Shown: positions 1 to 8,385 of the stretch, piece after piece
Numbering within the stretch: position 1 is the stretch's first letter
Layout: every line of letters begins with the position of its first letter
Made by a program: the position numbers and the translations under genes
Assembly (NCBI GenBank): GCA_030748955.1
Contig: JASMKZ010000013.1
Location: 1-33,224, forward strand
Length of the DNA: 33,224 nt
Reading direction: 5' to 3'
Origin: Fidelibacterota bacterium
GTDB lineage: Bacteria; Fidelibacterota; Marinisomatia; SCGC-AAA003-L08; D37C17
Notes under the pieces: model-generated
What the model was told of the DNA's origin: nothing
What the model saw: the letters and a program-made list of their open reading frames with translations, nothing else
The model's database searches: none

Positions 1-656
1 AGCTCACCACCAGCGAAGCGTACTCTTTCAACAATGGCATCCAGCCTGTCCTTAGATATGAGCTCTTGTGCAGGTATTCCTCCAATGGTTGCCAGGCGGG
101 TAATGGGTACCATGGTATCGCCATGACCGCCCAGCACCATGCAGTTTACATCCTGTGCTGAGTATCCAGTTTCCATGGCCAGAAATGCACGAAATCGCCC
201 GCTATCTAAGGCTCCCGCCATTCCGATGACCTTATTCTTAGCAAAACCGGAAACCTTATAGAATGAGTATACAATGGCATCCAGTGGGTTGGAAACCACG
301 ATAACAAAGGCATTTGGTGCATATTTTTTTACATTGTTGGCAACATCAGTAATAATTTTGATATTGATTTCTAAAAGGTCCTCACGGTCCATTCCCGGCT
401 TTCTAGGAATTCCAGCGGTAATAATAACCACATCTGCACCACTTAATTCTGCAGGGTCACTAGTACCTTCTAAATTGGCATCATAGCCATCATGGGGACG
501 AAGCTGCATAATATCCAGAGATTTTCCTTTGGTCATGCCTTCAGCTTGGGGGATGTCATATATTACTACGTCACCCAGTTCTTTTTGAGTAGCCAGAAGT
601 GCAAGATTTCCTCCAATTTGACCACCACCAATTAAGGCAATTTTTTTTCGTGCCAT
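1..656 (-). CDS. mdh: Malate dehydrogenase, C-terminus beyond window edge
   Basis: Oxidises malate to oxaloacetate with NAD in the TCA cycle, in the cytoplasm. The reading frame runs from an ATG at 654-656 off the left edge, giving about 218 of an expected 310-320 residues. Visible are the N-terminal Rossmann glycine motif GGGQIGG, a conserved [11 protein letters not shown] loop that carries substrate-binding arginine, the VSNPLDA segment and the catalytic histidine motif GGHGDTMVP. The sequence type is the lactate-dehydrogenase-like (type 3) malate dehydrogenase; lactate dehydrogenase is less likely given the IPRKPGM loop. AAGGAA lies just before the start. It follows citrate synthase on the same strand with a 37-base gap, so the two are probably co-transcribed, and citrate synthase uses the oxaloacetate made here. 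Confidence 0.93.
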   Translation of the reverse strand, partial: MARKKIALIGGGQIGGNLALLATQKELGDVVIYDIPQAEGMTKGKSLDIMQLRPHDGYDANLEGTSDPAELSGADVVIITAGIPRKPGMDREDLLEINIKIITDVANNVKKYAPNAFVIVVSNPLDAIVYSFYKVSGFAKNKVIGMAGALDSGRFRAFLAMETGYSAQDVNCMVLGGHGDTMVPITRLATIGGIPAQELISKDRLDAIVERVRFAGGE

Positions 657-693
657 AAATTTGTTTCCTTAGTTATATTTTGGATAGAGATAC

Positions 694-1965
694 TTATCGT
701 TTGTCAAGGGGAATAAAATCCCTTTTGGCAACACCGGTGTAAATTTGTCTTGGTCTGTATATTCGAGGTTTTTCCGCATTCCGCATTTCTTTCCATTGCG
801 CAACCCAGCCAGGAAGCCTGCCGAGAGCAAACATGACTGTAAACATTTTAGTTGGGATTCCCAATGCTCTATATATAATCCCCGAGTAAAAATCAACATT
901 TGGATACAATTTTCTGGAAACAAAAAAATCATCTTTTAACGCAACTTGCTCTAACTCTTTGGCAATATTTAACAGAGGATCATTTTTCCCCATTTTTGTT
1001 AAAAGATCATTTGCGGACTTCTTTAAAATCTTTGCTCTGGGGTCGAAATTTTTATAGACTCTATGTCCAAACCCCATCATTTTAAAATTGGATTTTTTAT
1101 CTTTAGCCATATCTACATATTTTTCAAAATTGTCACCATCTGCGTGAATCATTCTCAGCATTTCAATGACACGCTGATTAGCTCCACCATGCAGAGCGCC
1201 CCACAATGCACCAATCCCCGCTGCTATTGAAATATACAGATTAGCATGGCTGCTTCCTACCATTCTAACGGTGGAGGTAGAACAGTTTTGCTCATGGTCG
1301 GCATGAAGTATGAGAAGTAATCTCAATGCCTTTGCCATAGTGGGGTCAACTGTATATTCTTCTGCCGGAACTGCAAACATCATGTGAAGAAAATTTTCTT
1401 CAAACCCTAGGTCATTTTTTGGATAAATCAATGGTTGACCGATGGACTTCTTATAGGCAAATGCGGCCAGAGTTTTTACTTTAGCCAGAAGACGAATGAT
1501 ATTCAGTTCAATATCTCCATCAACTCGTGCAGGGTAGAATGTAGAAAGCGCTGCAACCGTTGATGCCAGCACTCCCATTGGATGGGCATTCATAGGGTAG
1601 GCATCAAAAAATCGCTTCATATCTTCATGAATAAGGGAATGATAGGTTAATTTATTATTAAATGACTCCAATTCTTCCTTACTGGGTAGTTCGCCGTAGA
1701 GAAGTAAATAGATGACCTCTACAAAGCTCGAATTATCAGCCAACTGTTCTATTGGATATCCTCGATATCGCAATATTCCTTTCTCCCCGTCGATATAGGT
1801 AATGTCACTGGAGCAGGAACCGGTATTCCCATAGGATGGATCGAATGTTATATGATTCGTGTCAGATCTGAGCTGGGTTACATCTATCCCTTTTTCGTTT
1901 TCAGTACCTTTAATGATAGGCAGGTCAATTGTTTTGCCATCTAATATGAGTTGTGCTTTTTTCAT
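694..1965 (-). CDS. gltA: Citrate synthase
   Basis: Condenses oxaloacetate and acetyl-CoA to citrate, entering the TCA cycle. The 423 residues match the usual length of the Gram-negative hexameric type. An N-terminal extension with the SYGNTGSCSSDITYIDG region precedes the all-helical catalytic domain. Visible active-site segments are HADHEQNCSTSTVRM, the GALWGALHGGANQ loop with its histidine, GFGHRVYKNFDPRA, and the NVDFYSG segment with catalytic Asp. The C-terminal FALGRLPGWVAQW is also characteristic. It heads the minus-strand pair with malate dehydrogenase. The 150 bases upstream (1966-2115) hold no gene and presumably contain the promoter; I saw no clear operator there. Confidence 0.96.
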   Translation of the reverse strand: MKKAQLILDGKTIDLPIIKGTENEKGIDVTQLRSDTNHITFDPSYGNTGSCSSDITYIDGEKGILRYRGYPIEQLADNSSFVEVIYLLLYGELPSKEELESFNNKLTYHSLIHEDMKRFFDAYPMNAHPMGVLASTVAALSTFYPARVDGDIELNIIRLLAKVKTLAAFAYKKSIGQPLIYPKNDLGFEENFLHMMFAVPAEEYTVDPTMAKALRLLLILHADHEQNCSTSTVRMVGSSHANLYISIAAGIGALWGALHGGANQRVIEMLRMIHADGDNFEKYVDMAKDKKSNFKMMGFGHRVYKNFDPRAKILKKSANDLLTKMGKNDPLLNIAKELEQVALKDDFFVSRKLYPNVDFYSGIIYRALGIPTKMFTVMFALGRLPGWVAQWKEMRNAEKPRIYRPRQIYTGVAKRDFIPLDKR

Positions 1966-2115
1966 GGATATCTTCGATCTAGTTTAGGTGTTTTTAATAA
2001 AAATTTAGCCAGAAAATTTAAACAGAATAATTGAGTCCTTACAATTGGTATTTGCGCTCAAATATTGCAATGGATTTACTTTACTTTTTATAGATTCGAA
2101 TGGCTAAACTTCAGT

Positions 2116-2913
2116 TTATGGGGATTTTATTTTTTGGATTAACGTTTCCCATCCATTTTCGTCTATCTCTTTTTGAAAAATAATAAAGGATTTTCCATAA
2201 GCTTCGTCTGCATTATTTTTCATAGCTCTTAGATGGATTTGAGAAAATTGGGTCCCATCATTTTCATAAATAAGAGAACTACCCAAATTGCAAAATCCTT
2301 CTGCAGTTATAATATCCAGATTAAGAGAGTTTATTTCCAGCCAAATATGGAGGAATTCATGTGCCAATACAGCTTCAAATTCTAATTGAGGTAATCCAGA
2401 TAAGATATAAATATGGTAGGGATTATCAATTTGTAATTTTGAATAGGACTTGCCGAGGAAATGAGTAAATCCTTTTAATTTTGCATGGGATAAATGTCCG
2501 GCTTTTTCGTTTAATATGTGAAGGTCTACTAATGTAATGGGAATGTTTTGTGGGATATTTATAATTCCAACCGCCTTCAACTGTGCCGTAACTGATTCAT
2601 ATGCATTATTAATTAACGAGTCGTTATGGATTGCTGTTATATGGCAGAGGCTACACATATGTCGTCCGTCTGAATAAACGTACCCCCCTTGAGTTACACT
2701 TTGAGAAATAATTCGTGAGCATGAGTGGCAAAATAATCCCTCCTTTTCATGGGTTGAATGAAAAGCATTTCCCCAAGCATCTAAAGAGTATTCTAAGGCT
2801 AAAGGTTGAAGACAAATTGAGCATTGTTTGCTTTCTGCAGAGGATATTATGCACATTGAACATATTCCAATTGCAGCAACAAGGTATTTATAAAGATCTA
2901 AAAAGTGATTCAT
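2116..2913 (-). CDS. Exported LIM-like / DA1-like zinc metallopeptidase
   Basis: A 265-residue protein with a hydrophobic N-terminus (about 8-25), probably a signal peptide. Next is a Cys/His-rich module (CxxC at 31-34, His52/55, CxxC at 62-65, CxxC at 87-90) spaced like a LIM-type double zinc finger. The C-terminal half has a metallopeptidase motif HEFLH at 185-189 with a downstream AEGFC (Glu205) that could supply the third zinc ligand. This order, LIM then HExxH then EG-C, is the layout of plant DA1 ubiquitin-activated peptidases and their bacterial relatives. That is a family inference, since no ubiquitin system is expected here. The substrate is unknown. It is transcribed divergently from the phosphofructokinase gene, 79 bases away. 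No strong ribosome binding site is visible. Confidence 0.6.
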   Translation of the reverse strand: MNHFLDLYKYLVAAIGICSMCIISSAESKQCSICLQPLALEYSLDAWGNAFHSTHEKEGLFCHSCSRIISQSVTQGGYVYSDGRHMCSLCHITAIHNDSLINNAYESVTAQLKAVGIINIPQNIPITLVDLHILNEKAGHLSHAKLKGFTHFLGKSYSKLQIDNPYHIYILSGLPQLEFEAVLAHEFLHIWLEINSLNLDIITAEGFCNLGSSLIYENDGTQFSQIHLRAMKNNADEAYGKSFIIFQKEIDENGWETLIQKIKSP

Positions 2914-2992
2914 TTATAGGGAGAATTTACTTCCTTCCAAATAAGTGTATGGTAGTAATTTATGGGCTTCAAATGTGTATCAAAAATATAAA

Positions 2993-4183
2993 ATGAAAGT
3001 TGCATTTTTAACTGCTGGCGGAATTGCTCCATGCCTATCTGCATCAATTGGCAGGCTTATTTGTAATTATTCTGAGCATGATTCCGATGTAGAAATGATG
3101 GGCTATTTAAACGGATATAAGGGCTTACTCACAGGTAAGAGTATCTTAATAGATGATGATGCAATTGATAGTGCAGAAATTTTGTATGAATATGGTGGAT
3201 CTCCAATTGGTAATAGCAGAGTAAAACTCCTAAATGCAGACGATTGTATAGAAAATGGGTATATTAAAAATGGAGAGAATCCTTTAAAAGTAGCAGCTGA
3301 TCAACTGGTAAAGGATAATGTGACAATTCTCCATACCATTGGGGGAGATGATACAAATACTTCCGCTGGAGATCTGGTACAGTATCTTGCGAACAATGGG
3401 TACAATTTAACCGTTGTAGGATTACCTAAAACTGTGGATAATGATGTGTTCCCAATTCAACAGACATTGGGTGCCTGGACTGCTGCGGAGCAAGGAGCTG
3501 TGTTTTTTGAAAATGTAGCGAATGAAAATACAACTAGTTCTCGGCAACTCATTATACATGAAGTGATGGGACGGAACTGTGGATGGCTTACGGCGGCGAC
3601 TGCTATGGAATATAGGCGGAGATTGGGTGGGAAAAAGTTTATTCCTTCTTTATTAATTACCAAAGAGCGCTGGGATGTGGATGCAGTATATATTCCGGAG
3701 GTGGATATTGATTTATCTAAGGAAATGAATCGGTTAAAAAAGCGAATGGATGAAAAAGATTCAGTAAATATATTTCTAAGCGAAGGAGCTGGAATTGACA
3801 GTATCGTATTAGAAATGGAAAGTAGGGGCAAAAAAATAGAAAGGGATGCATTTGGTCATCTCCGATTGGATGAAATTAATCCGGGACAATGGTTTGCCAG
3901 ACAATTTGCAAAAGAGATTGATGCCGATAAAGTATTGGTTCAGAAAAGTGGCTATTTTGCTAGATCTGCAAAACCTAATAAAAAAGATTTGGGGCTTATT
4001 TTCCAGACTGCAGATTTTGCAGTAAAATGTGCTATTAATGGCAACTCTGGTGTTGTTGGATTAGATGAAAATAATAATAATCAGCTCACCTGTATTGAAT
4101 TTGAAAGGATTAGAGGCGGTAAGCCATTTAACCCCCGGGTAGAGTGGTTTCAATCTATGATAAACGAAATTGGACAGAAATAA
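2993..4183 (+). CDS. pfp: 6-phosphofructokinase, probably pyrophosphate-dependent
   Basis: Interconverts fructose 6-phosphate and fructose 1,6-bisphosphate. The ATG at 2993 gives 396 residues and starts with MKVAFLTAGGIAPC, the normal first strand of the family. An in-frame upstream ATG at 2945 would add 16 residues lacking family character, so I reject it. The phosphate-donor motif reads GGDDT rather than GGDGT, and the catalytic loop reads PKTVDND. The second Asp and the Lys are the residues that mark pyrophosphate-using enzymes, which makes the reaction reversible. Substrate-binding MGRNCGWLTA is also present. The aldolase gene follows after 18 bases, so the pair encodes two consecutive glycolytic or gluconeogenic steps. 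Confidence 0.87.
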   Translation: MKVAFLTAGGIAPCLSASIGRLICNYSEHDSDVEMMGYLNGYKGLLTGKSILIDDDAIDSAEILYEYGGSPIGNSRVKLLNADDCIENGYIKNGENPLKVAADQLVKDNVTILHTIGGDDTNTSAGDLVQYLANNGYNLTVVGLPKTVDNDVFPIQQTLGAWTAAEQGAVFFENVANENTTSSRQLIIHEVMGRNCGWLTAATAMEYRRRLGGKKFIPSLLITKERWDVDAVYIPEVDIDLSKEMNRLKKRMDEKDSVNIFLSEGAGIDSIVLEMESRGKKIERDAFGHLRLDEINPGQWFARQFAKEIDADKVLVQKSGYFARSAKPNKKDLGLIFQTADFAVKCAINGNSGVVGLDENNNNQLTCIEFERIRGGKPFNPRVEWFQSMINEIGQK

Positions 4184-4201
4184 ACAAAACTGAGGAGGAA
4201 T

Positions 4202-5236
4202 ATGAATAAAGAACAACTAAGAAGCACAGCAAATGCAATGGTGCAAAAGGGAAAGGGCATCTTAGCCGCTGATGAAAGCAGCCCTACATGCGGTAAACGT
4301 TTTGAAAGTATTGGCGTTGAGTCAACAGAACGCAATCGAAATATTTATCGCGATTTGCTCTTTACCACAAGTGGAATGGAAGAATATATCAGCGGGGTTA
4401 TTCTTTTTGATGAAACGCTCAGACAATCCACTATAGCTGATGGAACAGCGTTTCCTCAATATTTTAAAAATTTAGATGTAATTCCAGGCATAAAAGTAGA
4501 TAAAGGTGCAAAAGAACTTGCATCACACTCTGGTGAAAAAGTGACAGAAGGATTAGATGGGTTAAGAGATCGCCTGGCTGAATATTACAAATTGGGTGCT
4601 CGATTTGCAAAATGGAGAGCAGTTATTACTATTGGTGATGGTGGCATTCCAACAGAAACCTGCATTCATGTCAATGCCCATGCATTGGCACGGTATGCGG
4701 CTCTATGCCAGGAAGCGGATATTGTACCCATTGTTGAGCCTGAAGTGCTAATGGATGGCGCACATAGTATTGATACTTGTCATGATGTTTCCCAAAGGGC
4801 ATTTTCCAGAGTTTTTGATGAATTGAGTAGACAAAGGGTATTTTTAGAGGGTATTGTTTTAAAACCAAACATGATTGTTTCTGGTATTGGTTGTAGCGAA
4901 CAAGCCGGGGTGGAAGAGGTTGCAGACCGTACGGTGGAAGTTTTGAAAGCTACAGTGCCTGATGAAGTACCAGGGTGTGCATTCCTATCTGGTGGACAGA
5001 CAAATGAAAATGCTACCGCCCACTTAAACATGATGAATGTTAAATATGCAGAAAGCCTTCCATGGAATCTCACATTTTCATATGGACGTGCATTGCAGGC
5101 ATCAGCTCTTACTTCTTGGAGTGGTAAGGATGAAAATATTCCCACAGCTCAAGAGGCATTTTTTCAACGTGCCAAATTCAATGGGTTGGCTTCTAAAGGA
5201 TCCTATTCACAAGAATTGGAATCTGAAATGGCATAA
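4202..5236 (+). CDS. Class I fructose-bisphosphate aldolase
   Basis: Cleaves fructose 1,6-bisphosphate to two triose phosphates through a Schiff base, without metal. The 344 residues resemble the classical animal/plant-type class I enzyme: KGILAADESSPTCGKRF near the N-terminus, GVILFDETLRQ, ARFAKWRAVI, the Schiff-base lysine segment GIVLKPNMI, and AFLSGGQ followed by the WNLTFSYGRALQ phosphate-binding region. The conserved C-terminal tyrosine tail of animal enzymes seems absent; the protein ends in SYSQELESEMA. A strong GAGGAGG lies about five bases before the ATG. It is the second gene of the phosphofructokinase operon. Confidence 0.94.
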   Translation: MNKEQLRSTANAMVQKGKGILAADESSPTCGKRFESIGVESTERNRNIYRDLLFTTSGMEEYISGVILFDETLRQSTIADGTAFPQYFKNLDVIPGIKVDKGAKELASHSGEKVTEGLDGLRDRLAEYYKLGARFAKWRAVITIGDGGIPTETCIHVNAHALARYAALCQEADIVPIVEPEVLMDGAHSIDTCHDVSQRAFSRVFDELSRQRVFLEGIVLKPNMIVSGIGCSEQAGVEEVADRTVEVLKATVPDEVPGCAFLSGGQTNENATAHLNMMNVKYAESLPWNLTFSYGRALQASALTSWSGKDENIPTAQEAFFQRAKFNGLASKGSYSQELESEMA

Positions 5237-5275
5237 TTTTACTTTATTTAATGACGCCATATGTAAAAAGAATAT

Positions 5276-6490
5276 TTATTCAGAAGGATAAATTTTAACT
5301 TGATGAATTTGCCGTGCAGATGCTTTTATGACAACCGTCTGACCAATGGGCATAAATAAATGCTCGCCTTTGTTGGGGATTCGACCAAGCTGTGAGATAA
5401 TGTATCCACCTACAGTCTCGTAATCACCTTTTGGAATCATGTTTCCATATTCGTCGTTAAAATCTTCCCAATCCATGCGGGCATCAACCACAATGGATCC
5501 GTCGGGCTGTTTTTCAGATTTTTTGGTATCCACATCAAACTCATCTTCAAAGTCACCAAATAATTCTTCAAATACATCTTCTGCAGTAATGAGGCCGGAT
5601 GATCCGCCATGTTCATCTAAAACTACGGCCATAGCATGATGTGCTGATTGAAATTCACCCAAAAGATCTATAACTGGTTTTGTATAAGGAATAAATAATA
5701 CAGGTTTTATAACTTCCTGGATACTTTCAGGAGAATGAAATAGGTCGTATAAATACACAACTCCTATAATATTATCTAAATCTTTTTCAAAGACGGGAAG
5801 TTTCGAATGTCCCGAGTCAATAAATGTATGCAGTGCTCTTTCAAGAGATTCTGTACTGGAAATAGCAGATATGTCTGTACGGGGTGTCATAACTTCACTA
5901 ACTTTACTCTCTCTAAAATCAAACACATTAGAGATCATTTCCTTCTGATCATCTTCCATTGCTTCCGGATCATCCACCTGTTCATATGCGTGTTGAATAT
6001 CATCCCGTTTTTCTTCTAATTCTTCATCGGTTTTACTAAATCGTTCGGTTACGTTCATCCATCTGGTCTGCCTCAAAAGAAAAATAATAGGGAAAAATAA
6101 AAAATAAGAGGACTTTAAGATCGGCGATAAAATAATCAGCCCCAAATTGGCATATCTCTGCATGATAGACTTTGGCAGAATTTCTCCAAATAGAAGAATA
6201 ACAATAGCAATAGGAATTATGATTAACTGATGGGGTAATAAATTTGAACGAAGCAAATACACTGTTGCGAATGATGTGGCAAGAATGTTGGACAGGTTTG
6301 TGCCAATTAGAATCACTGATAAATATTCAGGTTTTCTATCCAGAATAGAGGATGCCAAACGCGCCAGGTATTTTTCCTGTTTCTCCCACACATCTAATTG
6401 GAGGGTATTTGCAGACAGAAGTGCAATTTCTGCACTGGAATAAATAATTGAAAGTATGAGCCCCAGCAGAGCTAAGTTTAGGTCAAGCAT
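5276..6490 (-). CDS. CNNM/CorC-HlyC family membrane protein with CBS pair
   Basis: A 404-residue inner-membrane protein of the family including CorC, HlyC-like proteins and the CNNM magnesium transporters; the precise ion is not shown by sequence. The first about 150 residues are a DUF21 membrane domain with three or four hydrophobic helices. A Glu/Asp-rich linker follows, then a tandem CBS pair (about 195-310, with EVMTPRTDI and the VVLDEHGGSSGLIT motif) and a C-terminal CorC_HlyC domain (about 325-402, with ETVGGYI and GRIPNKGE). Such proteins act in magnesium or cobalt export or in membrane integrity. It converges on the aldolase gene, with 39 bases between stop codons. Confidence 0.88.
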   Translation of the reverse strand: MLDLNLALLGLILSIIYSSAEIALLSANTLQLDVWEKQEKYLARLASSILDRKPEYLSVILIGTNLSNILATSFATVYLLRSNLLPHQLIIIPIAIVILLFGEILPKSIMQRYANLGLIILSPILKSSYFLFFPIIFLLRQTRWMNVTERFSKTDEELEEKRDDIQHAYEQVDDPEAMEDDQKEMISNVFDFRESKVSEVMTPRTDISAISSTESLERALHTFIDSGHSKLPVFEKDLDNIIGVVYLYDLFHSPESIQEVIKPVLFIPYTKPVIDLLGEFQSAHHAMAVVLDEHGGSSGLITAEDVFEELFGDFEDEFDVDTKKSEKQPDGSIVVDARMDWEDFNDEYGNMIPKGDYETVGGYIISQLGRIPNKGEHLFMPIGQTVVIKASARQIHQVKIYPSE

Positions 6491-6556
6491 TCAGATTAAA
6501 AATAAAATAGATTTCAAAAATTAGATAGTTTTATGTCTGTAAACAAAGGAAAGACT

Positions 6557-7447
6557 ATGAGTTGGGAAAAGATTACAGAACAGCAGAATTTACTTTCAAT
6601 AAATATTGATGCAAATTCAACTTTGGAAATACTTAGTATTATTAATAATGAAGATGCAGGTGTTCCTACGGCCATACAAGAAGCAATACCTCATATTGAG
6701 GTTTTTATTGATGCACTAGTACCTAAAATGCAAAGTGGAGGAAGGCTGTTTTACGTAGGCACCGGAACCAGTGGCAGGTTGGGAGTATTGGATGCAGCTG
6801 AATGTCCACCAACCTTTAGTACGAATCCAGATATGGTGCAGGGAATTATTGCTGGTGGGTATGATGCTCTAGTGAGATCCATTGAAGGTGCTGAGGATAT
6901 TCCTGCTGATGGTGCAACGGAAATTTTAAATTATGAAATTAAAACAGAGGATGTAGTATTGGGAATTTCAGCCAGCAGTACTACACCGTATGTATTAGGT
7001 GCTTTGGAAAAAGCCAAAGCAATTGGAGCAATGACAGGACTGTTGTTGTGTAATGATCCGCCAAAATTAGAATATGTAGATTATGTAATTCCTGTAATTG
7101 TAGGACCTGAAGTTATAACTGGATCTACCCGAATGAAAGCTGGAACAGCTACCAAAATGGTACTCAATATGATTACTACTACCCTAATGATTAAGCTCAA
7201 TAAAACCTATGGGAATCTCATGGTGGATCTGAAAGCATCAAATGACAAACTGTGGGATAGAGGCACCCGTATTATTGAACATCTCACTGATTTGAATTAT
7301 GATGAAGCCCTGAACATATTAAAGTCTGCAGATGGAGAAGTAAAAACAGCAGTAGTGATGGAAAAATTAAAGGTGGGGGTAGAGGTTGCCCGTGATAGGC
7401 TGAGAAATCATAAAGGTTCTTTAAAGGACGTTTTTATTAAGAAATAG
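6557..7447 (+). CDS. murQ: N-acetylmuramic acid 6-phosphate etherase
   Basis: Splits MurNAc 6-phosphate to GlcNAc 6-phosphate and lactate during peptidoglycan recycling, in the cytoplasm. I chose the ATG at 6557 because the product then begins MSWEKITEQQN, matching the family N-terminus, and AGGAAAG lies at good spacing. An ATG at 6533 would add eight residues. The resulting 296 residues are the normal length. The SIS domain shows GTGTSGRLGVLDAAECPPTF, with the catalytic Glu in AAECPP, then GISASSTTPYVLGAL and TGSTRMKAGTATKMVLNM. The usual serine-glycine-arginine in GIAASGRTPY is changed to SST here. No anhMurNAc kinase (anmK) or muramate phosphotransferase lies beside it. Confidence 0.94.
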   Translation: MSWEKITEQQNLLSINIDANSTLEILSIINNEDAGVPTAIQEAIPHIEVFIDALVPKMQSGGRLFYVGTGTSGRLGVLDAAECPPTFSTNPDMVQGIIAGGYDALVRSIEGAEDIPADGATEILNYEIKTEDVVLGISASSTTPYVLGALEKAKAIGAMTGLLLCNDPPKLEYVDYVIPVIVGPEVITGSTRMKAGTATKMVLNMITTTLMIKLNKTYGNLMVDLKASNDKLWDRGTRIIEHLTDLNYDEALNILKSADGEVKTAVVMEKLKVGVEVARDRLRNHKGSLKDVFIKK

Positions 7448-7486
7448 CCAAAGATAAAAGAGCAAGATAAGAACAAATAATCAGTA

Positions 7487-8344
7487 TCATCTATTTTTTC
7501 TTATAAACCAGAATACAAAGGGCAGACAAACCAGATACATTAATATTCCATAAACTCCTGAGGGGAGGCTTAAGGGTGATAATCCCACATCTTGATTCAT
7601 TATAATATTGCCGACAGTGATTCCTATGGTTGCATTCTGTATACCTGATTCTATGGCAATGGTCACAGCTCGTTTTGAGTTCATTTTAAACCATTGGGCA
7701 CTGTTATAACCAATAAATAACATCGTCAAAATCAAAATAATAATTGATGGTCCAAGCGTGCCTACATTGGCAATGAATGCATCCCATTCACTGGCTAGCG
7801 CTCCTGCAACAATTACCATAAACAGGACAGTTGATATTTTACTCGCTTTGGGTTCAAAGGAGTCTGAAAAACGCTTATATTTTGTATTTAGCAGCAAGCC
7901 TAGTCCAACGGGAAGTGCCGTGATGAGGCACATGGTAATACCCAGCGACAGGATATTCATTGGAGGTGCATCTGCTCCCATGAAATGAGCTGTTGAAAAT
8001 CCTGTAATGAGTGGCAGTGTTATTACTGTTGCAATACTCATTACAGCAGTATAAGAAATAGACAGTGCCGTATCTCCCCTTGCTAGCTTAGTAATCATAT
8101 TAGAGGTTACCCCGCCGGGACAGCAGGCAAGAATCATCATTCCCACAGCCATTTCTTCTGTCAATCCCAAAAAATTCACAATTAAAAAAGCAACAACTGG
8201 GAGGATGATCATTTGGTTGAGGATTCCCACAGTAAATGCTTTAGGTTCCCGAAAAATATTGGTAAAATCAGCTATGGTTAGACCAAGCCCCAGAGTGAAC
8301 ATAATAAATACCAGTGAAAGGGGTAGAAAAATATCTATGATCAT
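7487..8344 (-). CDS. Bile acid:sodium symporter family (BASS/SBF) transporter
   Basis: A 285-residue polytopic membrane protein with about nine or ten hydrophobic helices and no long soluble part. Family marks are the FTLGLGLTIADF start, the MILACCPGGVTSNMITKLARGDTALS crossing region, which binds sodium in structural homologues, and GIQNATIG near the C-terminus. The family moves organic anions such as bile acids, pantoate or 2-keto acids with sodium; the substrate cannot be read from sequence. It is the last gene of a minus-strand set, 41 bases after the sphingosine-phosphate-lyase-like gene. A role in moving a substrate or product of that pathway is a reasonable guess, not shown. Confidence 0.9.
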   Translation of the reverse strand: MIIDIFLPLSLVFIMFTLGLGLTIADFTNIFREPKAFTVGILNQMIILPVVAFLIVNFLGLTEEMAVGMMILACCPGGVTSNMITKLARGDTALSISYTAVMSIATVITLPLITGFSTAHFMGADAPPMNILSLGITMCLITALPVGLGLLLNTKYKRFSDSFEPKASKISTVLFMVIVAGALASEWDAFIANVGTLGPSIIILILTMLFIGYNSAQWFKMNSKRAVTIAIESGIQNATIGITVGNIIMNQDVGLSPLSLPSGVYGILMYLVCLPFVFWFIRKNR

Positions 8345-8385
8345 TTTTTTATATTCTTTCTGATTGAAAAATAAATAATTATTAG

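Noticed and set aside
2945-2992. Longer N-terminus for the phosphofructokinase
   Set aside because: The 16 added residues lack family character and would displace the first nucleotide-binding strand from the N-terminus.
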